This document shows positions 48,865 to 59,410 of a DNA stretch of 64,000 bases, one piece after another. The translations under genes were made by a program, and so were the position numbers. Numbering within the stretch: the stretch's first letter is position 1; every line of letters begins with the position of its first letter. The stretch covers positions 22,853,456 through 22,917,455 of the forward strand of contig CM049318.1 in NCBI GenBank assembly GCA_026874595.1, given 5' to 3'. The stretch comes from Sipunculus nudus (taxonomy: Eukaryota; Annelida; Sipuncula; Golfingiida; Sipunculidae). Below the pieces are notes generated by a model. The model was not told the origin of the DNA and did not search any database. It was given only the letters and a program-made list of their open reading frames with translations.

Positions 48865-49973
48865 CAAATTATATATCATATGTGTATGTGCTACAATAAA
48901 AACAACTCATGAGGCCAGGTAATAATCCTTTATATACAACTGTCCTCCCACCTAAAATTTCACTGCACAAGATCTACATTATAACAATATATAGACCATT
49001 ATCATAACGAGTGAATAAGTCGGCTGCCGTCTAGATAAGCAAGACCACTCAAGATAAAGTGACTGGGTGTACACTAGTGTGACAACGAGCAGCGGTTCGG
49101 TGTCCGTGATATGATCGTCGTACCAAAGCAAGGCCGACAGTAAACAATTCAAAGTTATAATATATCAGGACTGCCAATTGTAAACGATTTCAAAATTCGT
49201 TCCCCCCAAATCAGAGCGCTCGGAGGGAGAAACTTTTCTGGTAAGAGCCGGGGTTAAATATACATACAATAAAACCTCATTCAGGTGTGACCCGTTCCCG
49301 AGCTAAAATCTCCTAATGCCAGAAGTTGGGTCCTTGTATGTTACCGTTCGTATATTGCGGATTTAGGAACAGGGACCATGGACGTCTGAGCTCTTCATCC
49401 ACGTCGTGGTATTTAATGATGATTGATGGTTTCAAACCAAATTTTGCAACCCGGTACCATCTTTTAAATTATTGAGGGATTTATTAAGGATTTCTCATAT
49501 GTCTTCCTATAGGTTCCCCCCCCCCCAAAATTTTCAATAAATACAATAATTCCTACCTCAATTTCCCTCTTTCGTTTGCCAAAATGGATCCCTACGTATT
49601 TACAACCCAGACTGAAATAATGTATGTGCAATTTAAATGTTCCTGCTATTATATGATTGTGCATGTCTCAGCAAAACGGAAAAATTCGTCATTGATATAT
49701 CTGTTACTCTTTCGAACAAGTACCTGAAGTTGAGGCGCATCGTTCCTTGAGAGCAGCTCTAGGGTTCAATCTGAGACCGTGATTTCATACTCTCAGTTAC
49801 GGGGTGTGAGTGTTTTGAAAACGTCTATATCAATGTGCACAATTGATAATTACTGGAGGGGGGGGGGGATATGTCGAACCTTGATGTTGAAATTTGTAAG
49901 GTAGTAAACTGATCTTACCTGCAAGAGTTATTAATATTCCAAAAAGTATTCCCAGTTTTAAGCAAGGTTCCAT
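34931..49973 (-). CDS. Lectin-type membrane receptor with two cytoplasmic subtilisin-fold pseudoenzyme modules
   Basis: Complete gene of 13 exons: 49919-49973, 47410-47626, 46243-46355, 43529-43780, 42503-42646, 41416-41448, 40479-40520, 39588-39708, 38457-39163, 37979-38156, 37257-37314, 36212-36920 and 34931-35151. All introns are GT-AG, phases agree throughout, and the total is 2850 nt (949 aa). Layout: signal peptide 1-18; C-type lectin-like domains about 19-128 and 129-260; linker 261-290; TM helix about 294-316 then RRRR; module 1 at 326-561 with tail 562-620; linker 621-640; module 2 at 641-876 with tail 877-949. The modules resemble the C-terminal half of peptidase S8 (VIGVGVV, LDFVAP, a helix like GTSMAAP-xVAG), but the Ser position is Trp or Gly and no Asp/His site is seen. 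Function unknown; inferred surface recognition linked to an intracellular scaffold or signalling module. A paralogue lies upstream at 60478-63883. Confidence 0.85.
36212..36920 (-). CDS. Receptor exon 12: subtilisin-fold-like module 2
   Basis: 709-nt exon, 236 aa. Motifs: NQDIVIQTDNMAQP (place of DVINMSLG), SVVLTSAFYDPDNPG (place of AAAGN), FPSSDVIGVGVVSP, GGRLDFVAPIEVP and GPWYAALITAFVLMLA, where Trp replaces the nucleophile Ser. An acidic insert (DDEEDQSIED) precedes the last helix. The reading frame runs on past the donor (GTAAGT at 36206-36211), but the paralogue and the phases support splicing here. Confidence 0.85.
37257..37314 (-). CDS. Receptor exon 11: inter-module linker
   Basis: 58 nt encoding VNMDERSCLIRENSRRYSE. 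Phase 2 to 0, identical to the corresponding exon 61988-62033 of the paralogue. Donor GTAAGC. Confidence 0.75.
37490..37517. repeat. Poly-G run
   Basis: GAGG followed by more than 20 consecutive G in receptor intron 10. Confidence 0.9.
37979..38156 (-). CDS. Receptor exon 10: module 1 tail
   Basis: DGIALDSLKSSHVMRRVLID then LCTSPNEHH. The MRRVLIDLC core recurs in the tails of module 2 and of the paralogue. Phase 1 in, phase 2 out. Confidence 0.8.
38457..39163 (-). CDS. Receptor exon 9: subtilisin-fold-like module 1
   Basis: Single 707-nt exon. Recognisable S8-like order: YFLESDVSVVYLPVQ, CVVITTATVPSPF (place of the oxyanion region), SSIAVGSGS, GGLLDFV and GAGAMAAAAAILLGA (place of GTSMAAP). 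The catalytic Ser position appears as Gly or Ala. Phase 2 in, phase 1 out (donor GTCAGT). Confidence 0.8.
39588..39708 (-). CDS. Receptor exon 8: transmembrane helix
   Basis: VALAVGAIAVIVVVIAGVIV followed by RRRRAATQKR: one membrane-spanning helix with a basic cytoplasmic anchor, giving a type I topology after the signal peptide. Ends in phase 2 at GTAAGT. Confidence 0.88.
40479..40520 (-). CDS. Receptor exon 7: extracellular linker
   Basis: 42 nt encoding GPVDEPDPGKDGKE, Pro/Asp/Gly-rich and probably flexible. Phase 1 to 1; donor GTAATT. Confidence 0.7.
41145..41225. repeat. 29-bp repeat, three copies
   Basis: agtgtaaggttaattatgtt plus agattttat repeated in tandem, in intron sequence. Confidence 0.85.
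41416..41448 (-). CDS. Receptor exon 6: extracellular linker
   Basis: 33 nt encoding SDAKGPVSFAA, flanked by consensus sites (acceptor atcgcag, donor GTAAGT). Called because its phase (1 to 1) joins its neighbours without a stop. Confidence 0.7.
42503..42646 (-). CDS. Receptor exon 5: lectin-like domain 2, C-terminal part
   Basis: QWFPGEPSAGPDCSAAHL, then RCEDTRGVICQK. GEPS replaces the GEPN sugar-site motif and WND is absent. The closing Cys pattern is intact. Donor GTGAGT. Confidence 0.9.
42681..42890 (+). repeat. tRNA-related SINE-like copy
   Basis: ggtctagaggtagagcg resembles a tRNA D-arm/A-box. The body (gttcctcggtgttaaacacc, caggacccgcaggtg) matches the copy at 52905-53290. Lies in receptor intron 4. 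Confidence 0.55.
43529..43780 (-). CDS. Receptor exon 4: lectin-like domain 2, N-terminal part
   Basis: MKCPDTAGQSPCFTVEE, AREICRKQGASLAVLDSDEK and YYWVGLVKEQWVHNGN are classic long-form C-type lectin features (extra N-terminal Cys pair, WVGL). A potential N-glycosylation site NLT is present. Phase 1 in, phase 1 out. Confidence 0.9.
44764..44815. repeat. (CA)n/(TA)n microsatellite
   Basis: CA repeats passing into TA repeats. Confidence 0.9.
44967..45435. mobile_element. Possible MITE with imperfect terminal inverted repeats
   Basis: The left end aaaggcaccttcacatag and the inverted right end aaggggcctttacacaa are similar. The interior is GC-richer than the flanks and has no long open frame. 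The type cannot be fixed from the ends alone. Confidence 0.45.
46243..46355 (-). CDS. Receptor exon 3: lectin-like domain 1, C-terminal part
   Basis: ACGGAISTNLTIHALPCGAE then GVVCQ supplies the last three Cys of the fold. No EPN/QPD or WND calcium-site motif, so calcium-dependent sugar binding is doubtful. Phase 2 in, phase 1 out (donor GTAACT). Confidence 0.8.
46840..47375. repeat. About 52-bp minisatellite, about nine copies
   Basis: Unit words: ataatacccaagtaactata, cctgggcagatgtaattgta, gcctgtccaga. It fills much of receptor intron 2. Confidence 0.9.
47410..47626 (-). CDS. Receptor exon 2: lectin-like domain 1, N-terminal part
   Basis: Contains ATEYCKHLG, TWMSLQRQS (the WIGL position of C-type lectin folds) and EWAWRNGAAS. 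First canonical Cys present. Acceptor gtacag, donor AG|GTCAAA in phase 2. Confidence 0.8.
48042..48863. repeat. Two (GA)n microsatellites in receptor intron 1
   Basis: GA tracts at about 48042-48099 and 48818-48863. The sequence between them shows only unsupported short open frames. Confidence 0.9.
49919..49973 (-). CDS. Receptor exon 1: signal peptide
   Basis: MEPCLKLGILFGILITLA: a basic residue then a hydrophobic core, cut expected near the exon end. The donor GTAAGA leaves one base that completes an Ala codon. An acceptor-like TTTTGCAG directly before the ATG suggests a separate 5' UTR exon further right. Confidence 0.8.
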
Positions 49974-49979
49974 TCTGCA

Positions 49980-50203
49980 AAATATAAAAAATAAATTACA
50001 TATAATAAAAATTACATATAATAAATAATATATTCTAAATATGTTTGGTAAATTGTGTCATTTAGGATTTTTCATTCACCTGCCGTTTAACCTCAGAATT
50101 AAAAAAAAATCGGTATTTTACGCTTATTGGTGTCAGTTCAAATACTGTTGAACATGAGGAGAACTTGGTTTATATGAGCATACATTGTATTGACGTGTTG
50201 TAT

Positions 50204-50250
<47 letters not shown>

Positions 50251-52080
50251 GCTGTGGAATTGTTCTCGTATGTCATGGCACAAAGATTAATGAGCATATG
50301 GTATTATTTACTCTTTGACATCATGCGGTTTATTATCCTATGATTCATATTTCAAATAATTAATGGAACAAGAATGTCATTACATGTGGCTTTTGATAAG
50401 TCATACCCACCCCCCCCCCCCCCCCCCCACCTGCAACCGTGAACAAAATCTGACCCCTTAATAATAAATACACTTAATGAATAACTTTGTTTAATGGAAG
50501 CACGCAAGTTAACAATAATTTATTGATTATTTTGTATAGAAAACCTGTACATAAACCTAATTAGAATACACATATAAATAGGTTCAGAAATGCTTTTGCT
50601 GTACTTTGGCTGTTTATTTATCTCTTAGGCCACACCAAGAGGCCTAATAGTTCTATGGACTCTGTGATAAAAACACGACGCGAGCGGCGATTATTTTCCA
50701 TTTTTTAATTACCTGTATGAACACTTTGAGTTAGTTCCATATTCAATCATATCCATATGAAATTATATCTTTATTTTTACACTGATTACTTCACTGAAGA
50801 GAAAAAAGCAAGAGAAGCAATTAGTAGCATCAAAACTGCTGACTTGGTGCTCACTCGCCAAAAAGAAAAGAAAATTTTGACCCATGAATCCGTGAACGAT
50901 TATTGTTTTGGTGTGGACCAGCAAAAGCATCACGTTTGTTCACTGAGTGACATGCACAGAATGGAGGTTTCAACGTGACCGGTCAAAATCATTGGTAATC
51001 CGTGCAAATATTTATGGACGGCCACGTAATTTAGGGATCACCTGATAGTTTATGCAACCGAACTCATATTGACCTATCCGACCTTAAAAGAACCAGGGCT
51101 TTTACCTGTGTCACGTGACCAGGCCTTGAACCGATTAATTTACCAATCAAGGCCTACCACATAAGTGCACAGACCAAAAAGTATTGCTACTCGCAACACT
51201 AGATTTTTAGATGAAATTATTTTTTTCTTTCATACATGGAGTATTTTTGCATGATCCGTTTTATATCTTGATGACCGTTTTAAAGAAGGAATTTATTCGG
51301 ACGATGGTAAACTTTCTATTTACCTCCACTTACCTATTCCAAACAACATAAGTGACCACGCATACATATTTATGAAATTAATTTATAGCATTCTACTCAT
51401 TTGTGTATTATGTATTTTATAATGTTTGTGACACTACTTTAACTTAATATTTCAGCCACCAGAATACCATATGTGAGTATATTGTATGAATTTCTAGGCA
51501 TATATGTATCCGTATTATTTTTTATTTATTGAGTTTTTTTTTGTTTTTGTTTTGCTTGTTTATATTTTTTTTTATTTATTTTTTTTTATTTTTTTATCAT
51601 TTATTTAATATTGTTTTACTTTTTTCTCTCTTTTTTTTATTACGTTATTTCTATTCATAGTTTATTTTAACTGCTTTGTTCATATTGGTGACGCAGTTGT
51701 TGTTTGAAATTGAATGGTACATATGTACCACATGAATGTTGGAACTTTGGGCCTGAGGCCTTGTTTTTCTGAATAAACTGTTTCTGTTTCATAGCACTCT
51801 AGCTATTTCTGACAAATGCGTATGTTCGATGGAGTCCACCAATCTATTTTTTTTCAACTTAGCACGTAACACCTCTACATATTAAACCCTTTGGAAAATT
51901 AGAAAATAAAAACTGTGAAGCAGTATACCTTTATGCGTAATTAACTTAATTAAAGGCTATCGTCTTAAAACAGAGTCCCCATTTGGGTTTTTGAACCAAT
52001 GACAAGATAAGTACGCCAGCACATACGGCCATGGCCAAGGTTGTAAAACTTACAACATCATTATATCACCGAAATAGTCC
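49980..52080. other. Intergenic spacer upstream of the receptor gene
   Basis: Contains (TA)n at about 50210-50244, a C-run at about 50410-50429 and a T-rich stretch at 51530-51660. At 51700-51795 it ends gaataaactgtttctgtttc, which looks like the 3' end of a degenerate LINE. No gene was recognised; the receptor promoter or first non-coding exon may lie here. Confidence 0.5.
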
Positions 52081-52083
52081 TAC

Positions 52084-52600
52084 AGGTCTGGCCGTTTTTT
52101 TTTTTTTAATTACAGTCATAAAATGATATGGCGTGACTAAGAGTGGAATACCTGTCCACTTAAAATACCAAACAGACATGAAACATGTTGTACATGGTCG
52201 CTAGTGTTAATATGTGATACGGTGGATAGGCGATTGCAGAATTATTGAAATCTGGAAAGGGGGGGGGGGATGGGATAAACATAGCCAAAATTGGTGTGAA
52301 CACCTTAAGAAAATGTTGCTGCGGGCTTCCAGACAGGTCTAGAGGTCTGGCCGTTTTTTTTAATTACAGTCATAAAATTACATGGCGTGACTAAGAGTGG
52401 AATACCTGTCCACTTAAAATACCAAACAGACATGAAACATGTTGTACATGGTCGCTAGTGTTAATGTGAGATACGGTGGATAGGCGATTGCAGAATTATT
52501 GAAATCTGGAAAAGGGGGGGGGGGGATGGGATAAACATAGCAAAAATTGGTGTGAACACCTTACCTTGAGAAAATGTTGCTGCGGGCTTTGAGACCCCCC
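52084..52600. repeat. 259-bp direct tandem duplication
   Basis: aggtctggccgttttttt starts at 52084 and again at 52343. Both copies contain gcgtgactaagagtggaata and a long G-run. Near-identical, so recent. Confidence 0.9.
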
Positions 52601-52904
52601 CCCCCCCCCCCGGAACCACTTCTCCCGGATCCGCTTCTGTGGCCCAGTGTAATTAAACATATTCTGTTGCTTAGGCATCTGAACTCTATGAAATATTCAA
52701 AGGTCGATAGTTGTATTCTCACATGGCACCTACATTAATCAATTTAATGACCTGGTATTCTGATGTATGTTTATAATTGTTATTATGGTTGTTAAAAAGT
52801 AAAATAAAGAGGGCACTATTATAGTGAACACATATACGGGATGGGTGCGTCGTGTATTTTTAGACATTAGTTAGGCCTGCATCAGGTAATCATATCAACA
52901 AAGC

Positions 52905-53295
52905 CGGTTTCTGTGGATCAGGGATAGAGTTAAGGACCTAGAAGCCTGGAGTTCGTGAGTTCGAATCTCAGCCGAGGCGGGGAGATTTTTCACTGTCTGC
53001 CCCACTCAGGATGAGCACTCTGGAGGCTAAATTGGAAGGCAGTGCCCAGCGGCAGCGTTTCACTCACAAAACGAGTGAGCCTTTCGGTGGTTCCTCGGTG
53101 GTATGACCCAGCAATGAGAACGATTACACACCCAGGGCCCCAGGGGCAGGTGACACCGGGCCTGGTTAACATCAGGATATAAATGAGAGAAAGCGTGTGA
53201 TACTGCCCTGTCGGGCATTGGATTCTGGAGATGTACATGCACTACGTTGAGCTAGCAATTACAAAATTACCTCAAAAATAAAAAAAATAAATAAA
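52905..53295 (+). repeat. tRNA-derived SINE-like element with A-rich tail
   Basis: B-box-like gagttcgaatctca near the start, a body shared with 42681-42890 (gttcctcggtgg, cacacccagggcccc), and a 3' tail aaaaaaataaataaaaaagc. Confidence 0.6.
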
Positions 53296-53299
53296 AAAG

Positions 53300-53894
53300 C
53301 ATAACGTAACCTTTGGGAATGTATGCATATCATACAATTACCTGTGGCGGCCGTGTGTTCTTGGCGTAATCCAGCTTCAAAATGGTCATGAACGGACATT
53401 TTGTTTTGCAAATCATCATATAAAAACTCGGTGTATTGTGCTCAAGGAAGATTTAAGAACCTAACAATGATAATGATTGAAAGCAGATAGTTTTCATATT
53501 GTATGTGAGAAAATACGCCCTGCCTTTTGCCAATATATACCCGCCGATAACAGCTGATGTTGATTTATCAAGCAAAATATTTGTTAACGAAAACGACATG
53601 TGGTCGGTTTGTTTACAATCGTGTCCCACTAGTCTAAAGTGCATGATTTGCATTGGTCACAATAACATAATGTATGGGGACAAATTCTTTTCCACTGAGG
53701 ACGAAAAAACTGGTTTTATTATCTTATGTCGATATAACATATAGGATCCTATCTCCTATAGATGATATGATGTAGCACGACTTTAAGCAATTACTGGTTG
53801 TATATAGTGAATCATTTAATCAACAGGACCTCGATTAAGTGGTTGAACTTTTGAGTTTGTCGTCTAAGTGAGGTCTTAATGAAGTGGTCGCTGA

Positions 53895-53943
<49 letters not shown>

Positions 53944-56900
53944 CACCGACAGAGAAAGAGAAAGAAAGAGACAGACAGTGCCCGAGCGAGAACACACGTA
54001 TTTTTCATGTTAATAATGTACGGAATTCATTACCTAAGTGAAGCGCCCCCCCCCAACATTTGACTATAAATAGCATAGCGAATTACATATATCCTTTTAT
54101 TGAACAACTGATGATATAAAATTGCCCATACCAAAGAACATACTAAAAATAACACCGGGAATTCGGAGCGTAACAAGTTGGTGTTACAATCCTATTACGC
54201 GGTCAACCAGTCAGCGGTTATATCACATAATGTATAAGGGAGGTGAAAATGAGAGTTCACAGTTCACACAGCCTTGGGAAACGGTCGCACGTAAATACGC
54301 TCACTAACTTAACAAACGGTGCATGCAGGCCATGACACGCTCCCGTCTGTTTACAGGGTTATCAGTGAACTGTCCTGGGAAGAGATATATTACAGGCAGG
54401 AGAAACCAGCAAACTACAGTTCCCTTCTTCTATGTGTTTATGGTCTTAACAGAGAAGTTTTTAATCGGCGAATGAACTTGGTGTCTCACGAACATAAAGT
54501 ATCTATATACACATACAGATAGAGTAATATATGTATTATCATTATCAGTATATATATGTCATGACAGCTTTATATGCCGTGTCTCATATTCTAATAATCA
54601 GGCAGATACATATCAACAAGATAATAATGCAAAATATGAATGTTGTAGGACTCATTCAGCAAGGCGTGAGTGACAAGGCGGGAAGCACCTAGAAAGCGTG
54701 GCATGTATGTGTATCCCATGATACAGAAATCGTTTGAAAATATAAGTAATTATGGTGCAATTTGTGTTAGTTTCAGGGCTACTGTTCGGTATTGGCCGCG
54801 AATTGTTCTGATACCCTGATTGCTTGGGTCCGCTTTACTTAATCTGCTCCTGTATAAATACAGAATGCATACATATATACATTTATAATTACCAAATACA
54901 TATTATGTATGTGTCCTATACTTGTAAAGGCCATGGGAAATGCAGGCGAACAAGAGCGGACACAAGAGCAAACAAGTATATTTATCATGTGTAGGCCTAT
55001 TCACCTATTCGTAATCGCAGAAATTATACCGTGGCTCCGCAGCTGTTATTGACTTTCCGGCAAGTACATACCACTGTTTATTTAAACTAATATACAAGTA
55101 CAAGCCTACGTCAAATAACTGGAGTTTCAGCTCACGGAAGTTTAATGCTAACTCTACAGGAATGATAAATGTAAATAAAACTGAAACCCTTCACGTAAAA
55201 ACGCATCTAATATGATATGCGTGGCACCGATCCTAAGCTGCCAAAAGATCAAATGCATTTTTTTAACATACAAAGGCTCATATAGATTTATAGCACACTG
55301 ATTATACCGTGTACATGCGCACTAGTTGTGGTCCCTTAATGTTGATCAGGCCCCAGGCATATTTATCAAACCCTAACTATAGGCCTAGTTACAATATCGA
55401 GTGCCACTGAGTATAGCATTCACACACAAGGACATTTCAAAATAGCATTTGAAGCTCTTAAACGTCTTTCAGAACATACAAATAGTTTGAATTATGTAGG
55501 GCCACAGATAAACTTGACAAGCTGTCAGTAAAACTAAAAACGTGGAGTTAAAATACCTCAGCCACCTACCTTTATACTGACAACAGCTCAGGATCGGGGC
55601 GTTAATGGCCTTTACACCTGACGTGAGCTGGTCCGAGCATGTCATTTAATCTATATCCCTGTTGATAAGATTTGGTATATAGCCCTTTGGTTTAGTGACT
55701 TGATCGTTTAATGTGTCCATACATTGACATGTTCTGTCACGCCGAGTTCATGGTGCATCTGGTAAAAACACGGACCTTTAAATATAAGCAAGGTTACAAC
55801 ATGGGTTTACCCTGTGTATATATTGGGATTTCTAATCTGATGAAACGTGCATATGTTTACTATTGGTAGTTACGCTTTTCGACGGCAGACGGCAGCACCA
55901 GTTTGTTTGATTTGTCGGGCGGGGGGGGGGGGGGGGGGGTCGGGGGGGGGGGGGGGGGGGGGGGGGGGTACGTGGTTATTGGTAATCCATGGGGTCATCC
56001 GTGTTTTGTGGGCCTGAAATGAAGCACAATGAAGCACAATGAGGTCAAAACCAGTCCAAAAATTAGGAGAAGGAATGTATACTTGTAAACTGAGAATTAT
56101 TGTACGATAATTATATTGATGCCTTCACCGCAAATGTCGAATTCCAAGTACCTCTTGTGTGTTACTTGAAACAATTAAAAAAATTTTTTTTTGTCATTTC
56201 GAGTTTATGCTTGGTACTTTAATAATAATTTAATATATGGGTTTACATGATATTACATTATATAAGTATTATTTTATACAATGTTATATATATAACTTAT
56301 TCTATATAATGTGGGTGGGTGCCCAGTAAAAATGATCTTTGCGAGGATGGAGCCACTGAGTGGAATATGAAGCCTGGCATTAATATGGACTTGCACAAAA
56401 AAAATAATTTTTATTTTTCTTGGACATTTTCTATATCATTGGATAGAGAAAAAGAAATTATGACTTACGACACCAAGATTTCAATATAATTATTATCAAC
56501 AAGTAAGATATTTAAAAAAAGAAAGTATCTGAAACATGCACTGTTTTTTTTACCTGCCTTAAATTATTACAGCATTGCATCATGATGTATCAGACTTGTA
56601 CTTATTTTGTTTAAGGAAGCATTAAATATATAATAATTTAATTACTATTATTTTATATCGCTGTTCCAACGAGGAAACTGTATATAACCATACCAGGTTG
56701 TATGTACACTAACAAATGATTTATATCGATAATCAGGTTATTTTGTCCGTAATCGGCCACTAATCCGCATCAGTTCGACTGTAATCCGCTTGAAAGGCAG
56801 TCTACAGTAGTGTGGTTCGGTTTACAGTAAATTACCGGTTCCCAGTGCATACACGCAGATCAGTGTCTAGTCTGCACGAGGCTAATTTTGGTACCGTTTA

Positions 56901-57120
56901 ACAAAATCTTTCAAGCGAAATTTCACTTTCACCACCAACCGAAATAAGATCAACAGACAGATGAGGACAGCAAACACACGTTTTATTGAATAAACCGATT
57001 TAGGCTTTTGTAAAGCTACCTACAGAGCGGACGTAAAGCATACTGCTTCCAGACATAAGCAAGCACATTTTGTTCAATCCTTATTTATATTTAGATACAT
57101 TAGATACATATGTACGTAGT
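53300..57120. other. Repeat-rich intergenic spacer, no gene seen
   Basis: AT-rich spacer. It holds (GA)n at about 53899-53937 and a G-run of about 50 nt at 55917-55969 interrupted by tc. Short open frames at 54122-54522 have no family resemblance. Confidence 0.55.
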
Positions 57121-57132
57121 CATGATCAAAGG

Positions 57133-59402
57133 CAGTGGCGTACCGAAAGGGGGGGGGGGGGGGCAGGGGCGGTCCGCCCCGGGAGGCACATTTTTTTAGG
57201 GGGCGGCATTTCGAGGAATTAGTAAATGAGTGTCGCAAGGAATTCCTCCAAAATACAATTTTTTTCCTTTTTGTCCCATGTTCAAGTATTCCAGGGATTA
57301 TTAACAGGACAATGGAACCTACCAAATAATTAGCGAATGATTTGTACTTTTTTTTCATTTCTGGGATTTATTATAATCAGGTGCACAAGGAGTTCACAAA
57401 TTGTACAAATTTGGCCTTTTAGTCCCATGTTCAAGTATTCTAGGGATTATAAACTGGACAATGGAACCTACTAAATAATTAGTGAACGTTATGTACATTT
57501 TTATGGGCTGCATTTCTGGGATTTAGTATAATCAGTGGCATAAGGAGTTCTCAAAAAGTACAAACTTGGCCTTTTTTTCCAATGTTCTAGTATTCCAGGG
57601 ATTATAAACTGGACAATTGAACCTACCAAATGATTAGAGAACGTTTTGTACATATTTTTTATGGGCGGCATTTCTGGGATTTAGTATAATCAGTGGCATA
57701 AGGAGTTCCTCAAATTCGGCCTTTTTGTCCCTTTTCAAGAATTTCAGGGATCAAACACTTGGCAGTGCAACCAACCAAATAATTTGCGGACAATTCTATA
57801 CAGGCAACCTATACGCAAAAAGAAATACATATCTGTAGTTATCCTTGTTAGATATGTGGTCTTGCAAAGTCAGAACGCCATCGATAAACTGACCAATCAT
57901 GCAAAAAGCCTGCATTTCAGGGCGGTCGTCGTTGACAGAAATCAGTAGCAGCACCTGATAACCACCAGGGAAAAACCCTGCCAGAAGACCAATGGCCCCC
58001 GGTGGTGGGGGTGAGGTGTCTGTCATACATATTGTGCGAAAAATATTTTGACGAATTGTGTTGCTCTTTCATTGGAAAGTATTTAGAATTTCTATTCTTG
58101 AACCCTTGAATTCCCGAAATTCCAGGATATTTAAACAGCCTGAAACAACTTGAAACGCCCATTTTTCCACGATTCTTCATACTCTAAAACCAGTCTTAAC
58201 TACAGACGTTTACACTATAATGAGTACTACCTATAAATGCATGTGTCTTTTGATTTTCAAATATGGCCTGCCTGATCTTTTATGTAACGTGAATAAAAAC
58301 AATAAACACCCAGCCCTATGTAAGAATTATTTAACTTTAAATAAAATTCTATTATAACTGTCCGGCGGGATGAATCCGCCTGGCCACTTAGTCAATATTC
58401 AATATACGTATCAAGTATCCGTTTTAACTTTTAGAGATCAAAACTTAAATTAAAGATATATTTACCAGTACTGTAAATTCTGTAATTAACAGTTTAATTA
58501 TCCACTACCTACAGACAATTGTTGTATATTGTGACAAATCATTTGAAATTAAATTATATATATATTTAAATTATATCATTACTTGAAATTTATTTAGATA
58601 CTTTATTGAATAACAAATAGTAAAAGTTCATAAATAAAACCTCGTAAAGTGCATAATCACTATAATTCTGAAATGATTTTTATGTAGCCTTGAAATAAAG
58701 TATGCTTTTAACTTGGAGGATTTTTTAATTAAACAAAGTCAGTTGGTCCAAACAGTGGATTTTTTATGTGAAAATATTAAACATGCCCTGCCTACATATA
58801 TCGGCTAAACTCATGAATTACGCTTTTTTAGTAAAGACTAAAGTGCCTTGCATGCAGCAGTACCATGAATATGTCAATAGCTCTATTAGGTGTACCTGCT
58901 GTCATATGCATTAACAAGAGGTGGAGTTATAAATGTGACAAGGTATTTGTATACGTTGAGAATGGAATAACACACACAAAATAAAGTTTTTTTCCCAAGC
59001 TGAGTATAAAGTAATCATGAATCGTGTTTACATGAATGATGAAAGTTTAATTTCACACATATGTGTATCCTGTAAATTGTTTATTGTTACAGTTTATTCG
59101 TTTTTTTTTCTTAGTTTATTCTTTTTTTTTTCTTTCTGTTCACTTCATGATGAAATATAATTGTTTGAACTTCGAGCGATCTTTTGATTTACATTAGCAA
59201 AGAGATGTCTGCTCTTTAATATGTGGCGGAAGAATTCCCTGCCAGTGAATCCATATGATTGTGTTGTGGTCAAATACAAGCCTGTAACAAGGACATTTGA
59301 CACGATATATTTCAATATGTTATCCAGGTTTGTAATGTTTTGTTAGAGGGGCGGCGATTTCTAAAAACGCCCCGGGCGGCAATGAGGATAGGTACGCCGC
59401 TG
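57133..59402. mobile_element. Non-autonomous hAT-like DNA transposon
   Basis: Left end CAGTGGCGTACC, right end inverted CAGCGGCGTACC; both ends continue into GCCGCCC/CCGGGGC-type sequence. Flanked by an 8-bp target duplication, atcaaagg (57125-57132) and atcaatgg (59403-59410), with one mismatch. 8 bp is typical of hAT elements. No transposase frame was found. The left half carries about four tandem copies of a 150-bp unit (57195-57790: aagtattccagggattataa, aacctaccaaataatta). Confidence 0.75.
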
Positions 59403-59410
59403 ATCAATGG

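Noticed and set aside
50757-50978. 73-codon open frame upstream of the receptor gene
   Set aside because: No homology, no splice-consistent neighbours, within AT-rich spacer.
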